Assembly: GCA_963846495.1 (NCBI GenBank)
Contig: CAWJWP010000029.1
Location: 62,001-126,000, forward strand
Direction of reading: 5' to 3'
Length of the DNA stretch: 64,000 bases
Source of the DNA: DASYQD01 sp963846495
GTDB lineage: Bacteria > Acidobacteriota > Thermoanaerobaculia > Multivoradales > JAIOJS01
Within the stretch, counting starts at the first letter, position 1. The number at the start of each line of letters is the position of its first letter. Positions 46,408 through 55,677 of this stretch are shown piece by piece. Below the pieces are notes generated by a model that ran no database searches, was not told the DNA's origin, and saw only the letters and a list, made by a program, of their open reading frames with translations. The translations under genes were made by a program, and so were the position numbers.

Positions 46408-49131
46408 GTGAACGCCGGCGATCGCCTAGGCCCGTTCGAGATCCTCTCTCCGCTGGGCGCCGGCGGCATGGGAGAGGTCTGGCGTGCGCGCGACTCCCGC
46501 CTCGGCCGCGAAGTCGCCATCAAAGTCCTGCCGCCACGCCTCGCCGAAGACGCCGAAGCCCTCGCCCGCTTCGAGCGCGAAGCCCGCTCCGTCGCCGCCC
46601 TCTCCCACCCCAACATCCTCGCCCTCCACGACTTCGCCCGCCAAGACGGCGATCCCGACTCCGATTCCCCCAGCGGCATCGTCTACGCCGTCACCGAGCT
46701 CCTCGAAGGCGAATCCCTCGGCCAGCGCCTCGAGGCCGGCCCCCTCCCGCCCCGCAAAGTGCGCGAGTGGGGCGCCCAGGCAGCGCGCGCCCTCGGCGCC
46801 GCCCACGACCGCGGCATCGTCCACCGCGACGTCAAGCCCGACAACCTCTTCCTCACCAAGAGCGGCGTCGTCAAGCTCCTCGACTTCGGCCTCGCCCGCC
46901 GCGACCTCACCGAGGCCCAGCCCGGCTCGCCGGAGACATGGAAGTCCCAAGCGGGCATGGTCTTCGGCACCGTCGGCTACATCTCGCCCGAGATGATCCG
47001 CGGCGACGCCGTCGACGGGCGCTCCGACATCTTCTCGCTCGGCTGCGTCCTCTACGAGATGCTCACCGGCGAGCGCTCCTTCCACCGCGAGACGGCGGTC
47101 GAGACGCTCACCGCCATCCTCGTCGAGGAGCCGCCGTCGCTCGAGCAGATCTCGACCGGCGCGACCCCGGAGCTGGCGCGCATCATCCGCCACTGCCTCG
47201 AGAAGCGACCGGAAGAGCGCTTCCAGAGCGCGCACGACCTCGCCTTCGCGCTCGCCGGCCGTGAAGGCGCGACGAGGTCGAGCGACGCCACCGACATCCT
47301 GGCAGCGCCACGGCCGCTGGTGCCGCCACGGCCGCGCTGGCGCTTGGTCGCCGCCGGCGCCGCCGTGCTCGCCGCGGCGATGCTGCTCGCCGGGCGCTTC
47401 ACCGCGCCGTCGCCGCCGGCGCCGAAGCTGCGGCCGCTCTCCTACTCGGGACGCGATTGGGGCCCGGCCGTGTCGCCCGACGGCCGCACCCTCGCCTTCG
47501 TGTCGCGGCGCGACGGCGTGCCGCGCATCTGGCGTCGCGAGCTGGCGACCGGCGAGGAGGCGGCGCTCACCAGCGGCCCCGACGACGCGCCGCGCTTCTC
47601 GCCCGACGGCGCCACCGTCCTCTTCGCGCGCCACGAGGGCGGCACGACGTCGCTCTTCCGCGTCCCCGAGCTCGGCGGCGAGCCGCGGCGGGTGATCCCC
47701 GGCGCCACCGAAGGCGACTGGTCGCCCGACGGCAAACGCGTCTGCTTCGTGCGGCAGGGCGGCGGCGGCGCGTGGATGGTCGGCGTCGCCGGCGCCGACG
47801 GCAGCGGCGAGCGCATCGTCGCGGCGCCGCGCGACGGCCGCTCGCTCGCCACGCCACGCTGGTCGCCGAAGGGCGACACCATCGCGGTGGTGGCGAGCGG
47901 CGCCCTCGCCAGCGTCGCCGACGAGCTGCGTCTCGTCGAGGCCGACGGGAAGAGGAGCCGCGTGCTGCCGGTGCCGGCGCCGGGCGGTTCGATCTCGGCG
48001 CCGGCCTGGCTGCGCGGCGGCAAGTCGCTGCTCTACGCGCAGTCCGAGCAGGTGACGCTCTACACGCCGGCGAGCCGGCTCGTCGTGCAAGGCGCCAGCG
48101 GCGGCAAGCCGCGCGTGCTGCTCTCCTTCCCGCAGATCGTGCGCACGGTCGACGTGCTCGCCTCGGGCAGCGCCGTCATCGATCTGGTGACGCGACGGGC
48201 CCACCTGCGTGAGCTACCACTGGCGTCGCCGGGCGCGGCGCCCACCGGCATGGGCGAAGGACGCTGGCTCACCGAGGGCGACACCCAGGACCGCCAGCCG
48301 GCCTACTCGCCCGACGGCACGCGGGTGGTGTTCTCGTCGAGCCGCAGCGGCAACCTCGACATCTGGGCGGTCGATCGCACGGGCGGCGCCGTGCGCCGGC
48401 TCACCGACCATCCCGGCGACGACTGGGACCCCGGCTTCAGCGCCGACGGCAAGCGGCTGCTGTGGAGCTCGAACCGTTCGGGGCACTTCGAGGTCTGGAC
48501 CGCCGACGCCGACGGCCGTGCCGCGCGCCAGCTGTCGCGCGACGGCTTCGACGCCGAGAGCCCGACAGCGACGCCCGACGGCTGGGTCACCTACGTCTCG
48601 CAGCACCCGAAGAAGCGCGGTCTCTGGAAGATGCGCCTCGACGGCAGCGCCGCGCAGTGGCTGGTGCGCGACCCGGTGGTGAGCCACCCCGAGGTGTCGC
48701 CCGACGGCCGCTTCGTCGCCTACCACACGCAGGCCGCGGGCGGCCGCGTCGGCCTGCGCGTCGTGCGGCTCGCCGACGGCACGCCGGTGGGCGGCACGCT
48801 GAGCGTGCGCGACAGCGCCATCGCCAAGGGCACGGTGCTGGTGCTCAACCCGGCGTCGATCGGCCGCCTGCGTTGGGCGCGCGACGGGCGCGGGCTGTTG
48901 GTGGTGACCGTCGATCGCGAGAACAGGACGGGTGTGAGTCTGGTGCCGGTGGGTGAGGGTCTCGATCCGCGAGCGCCGCTGCGCGCCGTCGCCGGTTTCA
49001 CCGCCGAGTTGCAGCCGGAATCCCTGGGCGTCTCACCCGACGGCGCGTCGCTGACGCTGTCGGTGCCGGCCTTCGCGATGACGCTGCTCGGCGTCGACGG
49101 TTTGGCGGCGGTCGAGTCGGGGCGCCCCTGA
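46408..49131 (+). CDS. Membrane Ser/Thr protein kinase with TolB-like beta-propeller ectodomain (kinase 2)
   Basis: The GTG at 46408 gives MNAGDRLGPFEILSPLGAGG, matching the N-terminus of kinase 1, so longer upstream readings are rejected. The 907-aa protein is intact: LGAGGMGEVW, VAIKVLP, HRDVKPDNLF, DFGLARRD and SPEMIRGDAVDGRSDIFSLG form a complete PknB-type domain. A transmembrane helix lies near 311-331 (LVAAGAAVLAAAMLLAGRF). PD40 propeller blades fill the rest (SPDGRTLAFVSRRD, RFSPDGATVLFARH, YSPDGTRVVFSSSR, FSADGKRLLWSSNR). It is clearly paralogous to kinase 1 along the whole length, so the pair probably arose by duplication around the two FG-GAP genes. Confidence 0.93.
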   Translation: MNAGDRLGPFEILSPLGAGGMGEVWRARDSRLGREVAIKVLPPRLAEDAEALARFEREARSVAALSHPNILALHDFARQDGDPDSDSPSGIVYAVTELLEGESLGQRLEAGPLPPRKVREWGAQAARALGAAHDRGIVHRDVKPDNLFLTKSGVVKLLDFGLARRDLTEAQPGSPETWKSQAGMVFGTVGYISPEMIRGDAVDGRSDIFSLGCVLYEMLTGERSFHRETAVETLTAILVEEPPSLEQISTGATPELARIIRHCLEKRPEERFQSAHDLAFALAGREGATRSSDATDILAAPRPLVPPRPRWRLVAAGAAVLAAAMLLAGRFTAPSPPAPKLRPLSYSGRDWGPAVSPDGRTLAFVSRRDGVPRIWRRELATGEEAALTSGPDDAPRFSPDGATVLFARHEGGTTSLFRVPELGGEPRRVIPGATEGDWSPDGKRVCFVRQGGGGAWMVGVAGADGSGERIVAAPRDGRSLATPRWSPKGDTIAVVASGALASVADELRLVEADGKRSRVLPVPAPGGSISAPAWLRGGKSLLYAQSEQVTLYTPASRLVVQGASGGKPRVLLSFPQIVRTVDVLASGSAVIDLVTRRAHLRELPLASPGAAPTGMGEGRWLTEGDTQDRQPAYSPDGTRVVFSSSRSGNLDIWAVDRTGGAVRRLTDHPGDDWDPGFSADGKRLLWSSNRSGHFEVWTADADGRAARQLSRDGFDAESPTATPDGWVTYVSQHPKKRGLWKMRLDGSAAQWLVRDPVVSHPEVSPDGRFVAYHTQAAGGRVGLRVVRLADGTPVGGTLSVRDSAIAKGTVLVLNPASIGRLRWARDGRGLLVVTVDRENRTGVSLVPVGEGLDPRAPLRAVAGFTAELQPESLGVSPDGASLTLSVPAFAMTLLGVDGLAAVESGRP

Positions 49132-49218
49132 GGGGAGGAGCTCCGTCGTGACGCAGTGGCGGGCTTGTTCCGCAGCGTCAGCACGGCGAGGAAGTCGCCA
49201 AAACTAAGATAGGCGGCC

Positions 49219-51039
49219 ATGCACGCCGTCGTCGCTTCCTTCGCGTTCGTTCTGCTCGTCACCGCCGCGCCTTCGTCCGCGGCGACCGCGGCGTCGCCGG
49301 CGCCCGCGCCTTCGACGACCGCATCACCGTCGCCGACGACAGCGCCGGCGCTGCCTGCCGATCCGGCGGCACGCGTCAACGCGCTCGCCGACGCTTACGT
49401 GAAGGCGTTCTTCGAGCACTTCCCGGACCGCGCCACGGTCGAGGGCCGTGCCGACGCCGACCACGAGAGGCTGCCCGACAGCTCCCTAGCTGGCCTCGCC
49501 GCCTGGCGCGACGACGAGGATGCCCTGCTCGACGAGCTCGGCTCCGTCGATCGCGCGAAGCTCAGCGGCCAGTCGCTGGTGACCCACGACTTCCTGCGCG
49601 AGCTCCTCGAGGCCTCGGTCGGCGCTCGCGCATGCGAGACCGAGCTGTGGAACGTGAGCCCGACGTGGACGGGATGGCAGGCGAACCTCACCTTCCTCGC
49701 CTCGGTGCAGCCGGTGGGCACGCCGGCGCTGCGGCAAGCGGCGCTGGCGCGCTTCGGCCAGCTGCCGCGCTACCTCGACGGCGAGACGGCGCGGCTGCGC
49801 GAGGGGCTGCGGCGTGGCTTCAGCGCACCGAAGGGGAACGTGCAGCGTGTCGTCGAGCAGATGGACGCCCTGCTCGCCGGCCCGGTGACGCAGTCGCCGT
49901 TCTACGACCCGGGCAAGCGCGACGGCGACGACAACTTCGAGGCGGCGCTGGGCGAGATCGTCGACGAGCAGGTGCGTCCCGCCATCCGTCGCCATCGCGA
50001 CTTCCTCGTCGCCGAGTACCTGCCGAAGGCGCGCGAGGCGATCGCCGTCGCCGCCAACCCGCAGGGGCGCGACTGCTACCGCACCGCGGTGCGCTTCCAC
50101 ACCTCGATCCGCATGGAGCCGGAGGAGATCCATCGTCTCGGCCTGCGGCAGATGGACAAGGTCACCGCCGAGATGAAGGAGATCGGCAACCGCGACTTCG
50201 GCACCGGCGATCCGGCGGCGCTGCTCGCCAAGGTCAAGCAGCCGCCCTGGACCTTCACCTCCCGCCAGCAGCTGATCGCCTACGCCATGGCGGCGGTCGA
50301 GCGCGCCCGTTCGGCGATGTCGCGCGCGTTCACGAGCGTCCCCAAAGCGAAGGTCGTCGTCGTGCCGTACCCGGCCTTCCGCGAGCGCTCGGCGCCCGGC
50401 GGCGAGTACCAAGCGGCGTCCGACGACGGCAGCCGGCCGGGCACCTACTACATAAACGCCTACGAAGCCGAGACGCAGAGCCTTGCCGGAATCGAGGCGA
50501 CGGCCTTCCACGAGACCTACCCCGGCCACCACCTGCAGGGCGCGGTGGCGAAGGAGGTCGCCGGCACCCACCCGATCCAGCGCTACTTCGGAAGCTCGGG
50601 CTACAGCGAGGGCTGGGCGCTCTATAGCGAGCGGCTGGCCGACGAGCTCGGGCTCTACTCGGACAACGTGGCGCGGCTCGGCCTGCTCTCCAACGAGGCG
50701 CTGCGCGCGGCACGGCTGGTCGTCGACTCGGGGATGCACGCTCTCGGCTGGACGCGGCAGCAGGCGATCGACTACCTGCTCGCGCACACGACGCAGACGC
50801 CCGAGCGCGCCGCCGCCGAGGTCGACCGCTATATCGCCGTGCCGGCGCAGGCGACGGCGTACATGATCGGCAACCTCGAGATCCGCCGCCTGCGCGAGAG
50901 CGCCGAGAAGCAGCTCGGCGCGCGTTTCGCGCTGCCGGCGTTCCACGACCAGGTGCTGAGCGACGGCGCCGTCACCCTGGGCATGCTGCGCACGAAGATC
51001 GAAGGTTGGGTGGAGAGGGAGCGCGCCAGGAAGCCGTAG
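49219..51039 (+). CDS. DUF885 family exported hydrolase
   Basis: A 606-aa product with a signal peptide (MHAVVASFAFVLLVTAAPSS) followed by an Ala/Pro/Thr/Ser-rich linker to residue 50. The body is a DUF885 protein: helical N-terminal part, then AFHETYPGHHLQGAVA near 429-443 with a HExxxGHH arrangement typical of the family and reminiscent of M3/M32-type metallopeptidases, GYSEGWALYSERLADE downstream supplying the conserved Glu, and the C-terminal YMIGNLEIRRLRESAE block. DUF885 members are widely annotated as putative peptidases; metal-dependent hydrolysis is inferred from the motif. The gene converges on the deacylase gene. Confidence 0.85.
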   Translation: MHAVVASFAFVLLVTAAPSSAATAASPAPAPSTTASPSPTTAPALPADPAARVNALADAYVKAFFEHFPDRATVEGRADADHERLPDSSLAGLAAWRDDEDALLDELGSVDRAKLSGQSLVTHDFLRELLEASVGARACETELWNVSPTWTGWQANLTFLASVQPVGTPALRQAALARFGQLPRYLDGETARLREGLRRGFSAPKGNVQRVVEQMDALLAGPVTQSPFYDPGKRDGDDNFEAALGEIVDEQVRPAIRRHRDFLVAEYLPKAREAIAVAANPQGRDCYRTAVRFHTSIRMEPEEIHRLGLRQMDKVTAEMKEIGNRDFGTGDPAALLAKVKQPPWTFTSRQQLIAYAMAAVERARSAMSRAFTSVPKAKVVVVPYPAFRERSAPGGEYQAASDDGSRPGTYYINAYEAETQSLAGIEATAFHETYPGHHLQGAVAKEVAGTHPIQRYFGSSGYSEGWALYSERLADELGLYSDNVARLGLLSNEALRAARLVVDSGMHALGWTRQQAIDYLLAHTTQTPERAAAEVDRYIAVPAQATAYMIGNLEIRRLRESAEKQLGARFALPAFHDQVLSDGAVTLGMLRTKIEGWVERERARKP

Positions 51040-51100
51040 GGTGCGCTCTGCGCGCCATCTCGATTCCTCAGCGCGAAGAGGCGGGTGCGCAGAGCGCACC
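51040..51100. terminator. Hairpin between convergent genes (possible bidirectional terminator)
   Basis: GGTGCGCTCTGCGC (51040-51053) and GCGCAGAGCGCACC (51087-51100) are perfect 14-bp complements starting right after the DUF885 stop. The deacylase gene ends at 51126 on the other strand, so one structure could serve both genes. There is no T-tract. Confidence 0.5.
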
Positions 51101-51125
51101 TACAAAGGCTCGCGTAGCGGCGGCG

Positions 51126-52850
51126 TCAGCGCGCCGCGCTCGCCCAACCGCGCCACCCTGGGCCGCGCACCACGCGACCGGAGAATGCTCCGGTGTGCTC
51201 GCCGTCGCGCAGCGCCTGCACGCCGTTGACGAAGACGTGGCGCACGCCGGTGGCGAGCTGGTGCGGCCGCTCATAGCTCGCGTGATCGATCACCGTCGCC
51301 GGATCGAACACCACGACGTCGGCGAAGTAGCCGGGCGTCAGCCGCCCGCGGTCGCGCAGCCTCAGGTTCTCGGCCGGGAGCGAGCTCAGGCGGCGGATCG
51401 CCTCGGCGAGCGGCACCAGCCCCTCCTCGCGCACGTAGTGGCCGAGCAGCCGGGCGAAGGTGCCGTAGGCGCGCGGATGCGGGTTCGAGCGCAGGAAGAC
51501 GCCCTCGGGCGCCGGCGCCCCTTCGTCGGAGCCGAAGCTCACCCAGGGCAGCGCCACCTGCCGCCGTACGTTCGCTTCGTCGATGATGAAATAGATGGCG
51601 CCGATGCCGCTGTCGTCCTCGAGCACGAGGTCGATGGCCGTCGCCTCCGGCGTCGTGCCGCGCATCGCCGCGACGGCCGCCAGCGTCTTGCCGGTGAGCG
51701 GCTTCAACGCCTCGCTCTTCAAGCCGGCGAGCAGCACGTTTTCGGCCCCGCCCGCAGCGAGCAACAGGTTCTCCCACTCGTCGCTGGGCGTGCGCATCTC
51801 GCGCTCGACGCGCGCGCGAGTGGCCGGGTCGCGCAGCCGTTGCTTCCACGCCTCGAAGCCGCCTTCCTGCGCCCACGGCGGCATCGAGGCGCCGAGGCTG
51901 GTGGCGCCCGCCGTGTAGGTGTACATGTTGGCGGTGATGCGCAAGCCGTCCGCGCGCGCCGCTTCGATCCTCGCGATCGCGGCGTCGAGCTTGCCCCAGT
52001 TCTCGCGGCCCGCCGCCTTGAGGTGGTAGATCTCGGCCGGCAGCTTGGCCTCGCGCGCGATGCGCAGCGTCTCGTCGATCGCTTCGAGGAATCGGTTGCC
52101 CTCGCTGCGCATGTGGGTGATGTACATGCCGCCGTCCTCGCCGGCGGCGGAGCAGAGGGCGATGAGCTCGTCGGTCTTGGCGTAGAACGCCGGCGGGTAG
52201 ATGAGCGACGAGCCGACGCCGAGGGCGCCTTCGTCCATGGCCTGTCGCACCAGCGTCACCATGCGCGCGAGCTCGGCGTCGCTCGGCGCGCGGTCGGCGT
52301 AGCCGAGCTCGTGGATGCGCACCGTGGTGGCGCCCACGAAGGAGGCGACGTTGGGCGAGACGCCGCGCCGCTCGAGGGTCTCGAGGTATTCGCCGAGCGT
52401 CGTCCAGGTGATGGGGTAGCGGACGTCGGCCTGCTGGTCGGCCCCCTCCTTCTTCATCGCCGCGTTGAGCGGCCCCATCGACCACCCTTCGCCGAACACC
52501 TCCAGCGTGACGCCCTGGCGCAGGTCGCTCAGCGCGCGGCCGTCGACGAGCAGCGACTCGGTCGCCCAGGAGAGCATGTTGACGAAGCCTGGCGCGACGG
52601 CGAGGCCGTGGACGTCGATCGTGCGCGCGGCGCGGGCGCCGGCGAGGTCGCCGACGGCGGCGATGCGGTCGCCGCGCAGCCCCACGTCGGCGACGCGCGG
52701 CGGGCCGCCGCTGCCGTCGTAGACGGTGCCGCCGCGCAGCACGACGTCGAAGCCGGCGGCGGGGCTCGCCGGCGCGGGCGGGCGTTGCCCGGCGCACGCG
52801 GTGGCGAGCAGCAGCGCGGGGAGGAGACGGCGCAACCAGATGCGAGACAT
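51126..52850 (-). CDS. N-acyl-D-amino-acid deacylase-like amidohydrolase, lipoprotein
   Basis: The ATG at 52850 gives MSRIWLRRLLPALLLATACA, a lipoprotein signal with the lipobox LATA-C; an ATG 20 codons upstream is less convincing. The 574-aa protein follows the D-aminoacylase subgroup of the amidohydrolase superfamily: FDVVLRGGTVYDGSGGPPRV, ITHMRSEGNRFLEAIDETLR, EIYHLKAAGRENWGKLD, YTYTAGATSLGASMPPWAQE, a late GxLTPGYFADVVVFDP and a C-terminal VFVNGVQALRDGEHTG. The usual HxH metal motif after APGF is replaced here by VNMLSWATES, so metal binding must differ from classical enzymes. Expected substrates are N-acyl-D-amino acids or D-peptides in the periplasm; this is inferred from the family. 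Confidence 0.85.
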   Translation of the reverse strand: MSRIWLRRLLPALLLATACAGQRPPAPASPAAGFDVVLRGGTVYDGSGGPPRVADVGLRGDRIAAVGDLAGARAARTIDVHGLAVAPGFVNMLSWATESLLVDGRALSDLRQGVTLEVFGEGWSMGPLNAAMKKEGADQQADVRYPITWTTLGEYLETLERRGVSPNVASFVGATTVRIHELGYADRAPSDAELARMVTLVRQAMDEGALGVGSSLIYPPAFYAKTDELIALCSAAGEDGGMYITHMRSEGNRFLEAIDETLRIAREAKLPAEIYHLKAAGRENWGKLDAAIARIEAARADGLRITANMYTYTAGATSLGASMPPWAQEGGFEAWKQRLRDPATRARVEREMRTPSDEWENLLLAAGGAENVLLAGLKSEALKPLTGKTLAAVAAMRGTTPEATAIDLVLEDDSGIGAIYFIIDEANVRRQVALPWVSFGSDEGAPAPEGVFLRSNPHPRAYGTFARLLGHYVREEGLVPLAEAIRRLSSLPAENLRLRDRGRLTPGYFADVVVFDPATVIDHASYERPHQLATGVRHVFVNGVQALRDGEHTGAFSGRVVRGPGWRGWASAAR

Positions 52851-52947
52851 GGCGAGGAGGGAGCCTAACAGCGTGCGGCGCGGGCAGCTCGCGCGCGGCG
52901 AACGCCTCACAGCCGGCCGCGCGGCGATGGTCTATTCTTTTCCCTGC

Positions 52948-53250
52948 ATGAAGCGCGTCTACGTGGCGAAGACACTCGTCGACGCCCAGTTCGTCAAGAC
53001 GTTCCTCGAGTCGGAGGGGATCGCCGCCAACGTACGCGGCGAGCACTTGTTCGCGCTCTGGGGGTCGGTCCGAACGACCGCCGAGACGCTGCCTTCGGTA
53101 TGGATCGAGGAGGACGAGGACCTCGAGGAGGCGCAGCGGCTCCTCGTCCAGATCGAGGCGCGGGCGCGGCTGCGTCCGGTCGAAGCCGAGGCGCCCGAGG
53201 ACGGCGTTGCCGGCGAGGAGTGGGAGGCAGGCGAGGAGCAGATCGGGTAG
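52948..53250 (+). CDS. DUF2007-type putative signal-transducing protein
   Basis: A 100-aa protein beginning MKRVYVAKTLVDAQFVKTFL with the DUF2007 pattern: a ferredoxin-like beta-alpha-beta unit (..ESEGIAANVRGEHLFALWGS) then LPSVWIEEDEDLEEAQRLLV. The tail is acidic. The ATG at 52948 is chosen because family members usually start MKxVYxA; an ATG seven codons earlier is also in frame. Such proteins are common and small, often annotated as signal-transducing without experimental support. It diverges from the deacylase gene. Confidence 0.75.
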   Translation: MKRVYVAKTLVDAQFVKTFLESEGIAANVRGEHLFALWGSVRTTAETLPSVWIEEDEDLEEAQRLLVQIEARARLRPVEAEAPEDGVAGEEWEAGEEQIG

Positions 53251-53333
53251 CCGGCCGGACGTATCATCTCGCGCCATGCCCACGGCCTCGCTCTCGCTCG
53301 GGCGCCGGGAAGACCCGCCGCCTCGCCCATGGC

Positions 53334-53421
53334 CTCGCTTCGCTCGAACGTCGGGCTCTCGCCCGACGCCGGCGCTCCGCGCCGCCACGGGTCCCTCGCT
53401 ACGCGGCACCGCGGGTCCCTA
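53334..53421. repeat. Single diverged copy of the 70-bp-type repeat, abutting the hyuA start
   Basis: It shares with the tandem units at 58448-58657 the block CTCGCTTCGCTCG, a central 7-bp perfect hairpin (GTCGGGC-TCTC-GCCCGAC), GGCGCTCCGCGCC and a terminal CGGGTCCCT. Order and spacing of these parts are the same though the hairpin sequence differs. It ends GGGTCCCTAG directly against the hyuA GTG. Confidence 0.55.
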
Positions 53422-55677
53422 GTGAGCGAAGGCAGCGAGGCGGGCCAGGTCGGCGCGTGGCAGGTCTGGGTCGACACCGGCGGCACGTTCACCGATTGTC
53501 TGGCGCGCGCGCCGGAAGGCGACATCCGACGCGTCAAGGTGCTGTCGAGCGCGGCGCTGCGCGCGACCGTCACGGCGCGGCGCGGCGAGCGGCTCTTGGC
53601 GCTGGCAGGCGTCGACGAGCTGCGGCCGGGCAGGCTCGATGGCTGGACACTCTCGGCGCTCGCCGGCGAGGCGAGAGTGCCGGTACGCGCGTGGGATGGC
53701 GGCGAGGTCGAGCTCGACGACGACGCGCCGGCGGCGCTGAACGTGGGCGCCGTGTGCGAGCTGACGAGCCCCGAAGAGGCGCCGGTGCTCGCTTGCCGGC
53801 TGGTGACCGGCACGCCGCCCGACCTGCCGCTGCCGCCGCTGCAGCTGCGGCTCGCCACGACGCTCGGCACCAACGCGCTGCTCGAGCGGCGCGGTGCGCG
53901 GACGGCGTTGTTCCTCACCCGCGGCTTCGCCGACTTGCTGGTGATCGGGACGCAGCAGCGGCCGGATCTGTTCGCCCTCGAGGTGAAGAAACCGGCGCCG
54001 CTCTACGCCGGGGCGTTCGAGGTCGTCGAGCGGCAGAGCGCGACGGGCGAGGTGCTCGTCGAGCTCGACGAGGCGGCGCTCGCGGCCGCGGCGGAGCGCG
54101 CGCGTGCCCAGGACGCCACGTCGGCGGCGGTGGCGCTCCTGCACAGCTTCCGCTTTCCGGCGACGGAAGCACGTGTCGCCGTGTTGCTGCGCGACCGCGG
54201 CTTCGCGCACGTCTCGGCGTCGGCTGAGTTGGCGCCGGCCCAGGGCTACCTCGCACGCGCCGAGACGGCGCTCGTCGACGCCTACCTCGCGCCGATCCTC
54301 GCGCGCTACCTGTCGCGGATCGCGACGTCGCTCCGCGGCGAAACTGCGCGTCGCTCACTGCTCGTGATGACGAGTGCGGGAGGTCTCGTCGCGGCCGACC
54401 GCTTCCGCCCGCACGAAGGCTTGCTCTCCGGCCCGGCCGCCGGCGTCGTCGGCGCCGGCGAGGCGGCGCGGCGGAGCGGGCTCGCGCACGTGCTCGGCTT
54501 CGACATGGGCGGCACCAGCACCGACGTGGCGCGGTGGGACGGTGCGCTGCCGTGGGTGTTCGAGCACCGGGTCGGCGACGCGCGGCTGCTGGCGCCGGCG
54601 GTGGCGGTGGAGACGGTGGCGGCCGGCGGCGGCTCGATCTGCTCGTTCGACGGACGCCTGCGCGTCGGCCCCGAAAGCGGCGGCGCGCGGCCGGGGCCAG
54701 CGTGCTACGGCGCCGGCGGACCGCTCTGCTTGACCGACGTCAACCTCCTGCTCGGCCGCATCGACCCGGCGCGCTTCGAGATCCCACTCGACGTCGCCGC
54801 CGCCGAGCGCGCCTGCGCCGCGCTCGAGGCGCGGCTCGCCGAGGCCGGCGAGGCCGTACCGCGCGAGCGGCTGCTCGCCGGCCTGCTGCGCATCGCCGAC
54901 GAGCGGATGGCGGAGGCGATCCGCGAGATCTCGGTGCGGCAGGGGTACGACCCGGGCGGCTACGCGCTGCTCGCCTTCGGTGGCGCCGGCGGGCAGCACG
55001 CCTGTGCGGTGGCGGAGCTGCTCGACATCGTCACCGTTGCGGTGCCGCCCGACGCCGGGCTGCTGTCGGCGCTCGGCCTCGGCGTGGCGCGGCTCGAGCG
55101 TGTCGCGTCGCGTCAGCTGTTGCGGCGCCTGGATGACGTGGATGCCGAGCTGCCGGCGCTGTTCGCCGAGCTGGCGGGGGAGGCGACGGCGCAAGTCGTC
55201 GCGCAAGGCGCGCGCGCGGATGAAGTGGCGGTCGAGCGCCGTCTCGCCGAGCTGCGCTTCGTCGGCCAGGAGAGCACGCTCGAGGTCGGCTGGGAGGGCG
55301 GCGCGTCGCTCGCCGACTACTTCGCGGTGCGTTATCGCGAGCTGTTCGGCTACCTGCCTGAGGCGCGACCCATCGAGGTGGTGGCGCTCCGCACCGCGGC
55401 GGCAGCGCGACCGCGGCTTGATCCGATACCGCTCGCGCCGCCACGTCGTCAGACGCCCACGCCGGCGGCGAAGCGCCGCGTCTGGCTCGGCGGCCGCTGG
55501 CGGCGCGTCGGCGTCTACGACCGCGAGGCGTTGCCGCCGGGAACGGCGCTCGACGGGCCGGCGCTCGTCCTCGAGCGGCACAGTGCGACGCTCGTCGCGC
55601 CTGGCTGGCGGCTCGAGGTCGACGGCGCCGCCGCGCTCGTGCTGCGCCGCGCCGACCGCGCGAGGAGCGACGCGTGA
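53422..55677 (+). CDS. hyuA: Hydantoinase/oxoprolinase alpha subunit (HyuA-like)
   Basis: The frame is open from 53329, but the GTG at 53422 is preferred since upstream sequence belongs to the repeat; no clear ribosome-binding site is present. The product is about 751 aa. It has the ASKHA-type ATPase signatures of the family: WVDTGGTFTDCLARA at the N-terminus, ATTLGTNALLERRGARTALF, MTSAGGLVAADRFRPHEGLL, GFDMGGTSTDVARW and AAGGGSICSFDGRLRVGPES. The C-terminal domain (WLGGRWRRVGVYDREALPPG, LDGPALVLERHSATLVAPGW) is normal. The enzyme opens cyclic amides such as 5-oxoproline or hydantoins with ATP, together with HyuB. Its stop overlaps the hyuB start. Confidence 0.9.
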   Translation: MSEGSEAGQVGAWQVWVDTGGTFTDCLARAPEGDIRRVKVLSSAALRATVTARRGERLLALAGVDELRPGRLDGWTLSALAGEARVPVRAWDGGEVELDDDAPAALNVGAVCELTSPEEAPVLACRLVTGTPPDLPLPPLQLRLATTLGTNALLERRGARTALFLTRGFADLLVIGTQQRPDLFALEVKKPAPLYAGAFEVVERQSATGEVLVELDEAALAAAAERARAQDATSAAVALLHSFRFPATEARVAVLLRDRGFAHVSASAELAPAQGYLARAETALVDAYLAPILARYLSRIATSLRGETARRSLLVMTSAGGLVAADRFRPHEGLLSGPAAGVVGAGEAARRSGLAHVLGFDMGGTSTDVARWDGALPWVFEHRVGDARLLAPAVAVETVAAGGGSICSFDGRLRVGPESGGARPGPACYGAGGPLCLTDVNLLLGRIDPARFEIPLDVAAAERACAALEARLAEAGEAVPRERLLAGLLRIADERMAEAIREISVRQGYDPGGYALLAFGGAGGQHACAVAELLDIVTVAVPPDAGLLSALGLGVARLERVASRQLLRRLDDVDAELPALFAELAGEATAQVVAQGARADEVAVERRLAELRFVGQESTLEVGWEGGASLADYFAVRYRELFGYLPEARPIEVVALRTAAAARPRLDPIPLAPPRRQTPTPAAKRRVWLGGRWRRVGVYDREALPPGTALDGPALVLERHSATLVAPGWRLEVDGAAALVLRRADRARSDA

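Noticed and set aside
51271..53409. A 712-codon minus-strand frame over the deacylase gene
   Set aside because: Arg-rich shadow of the deacylase reading frame and of the DUF2007 gene; no family features.
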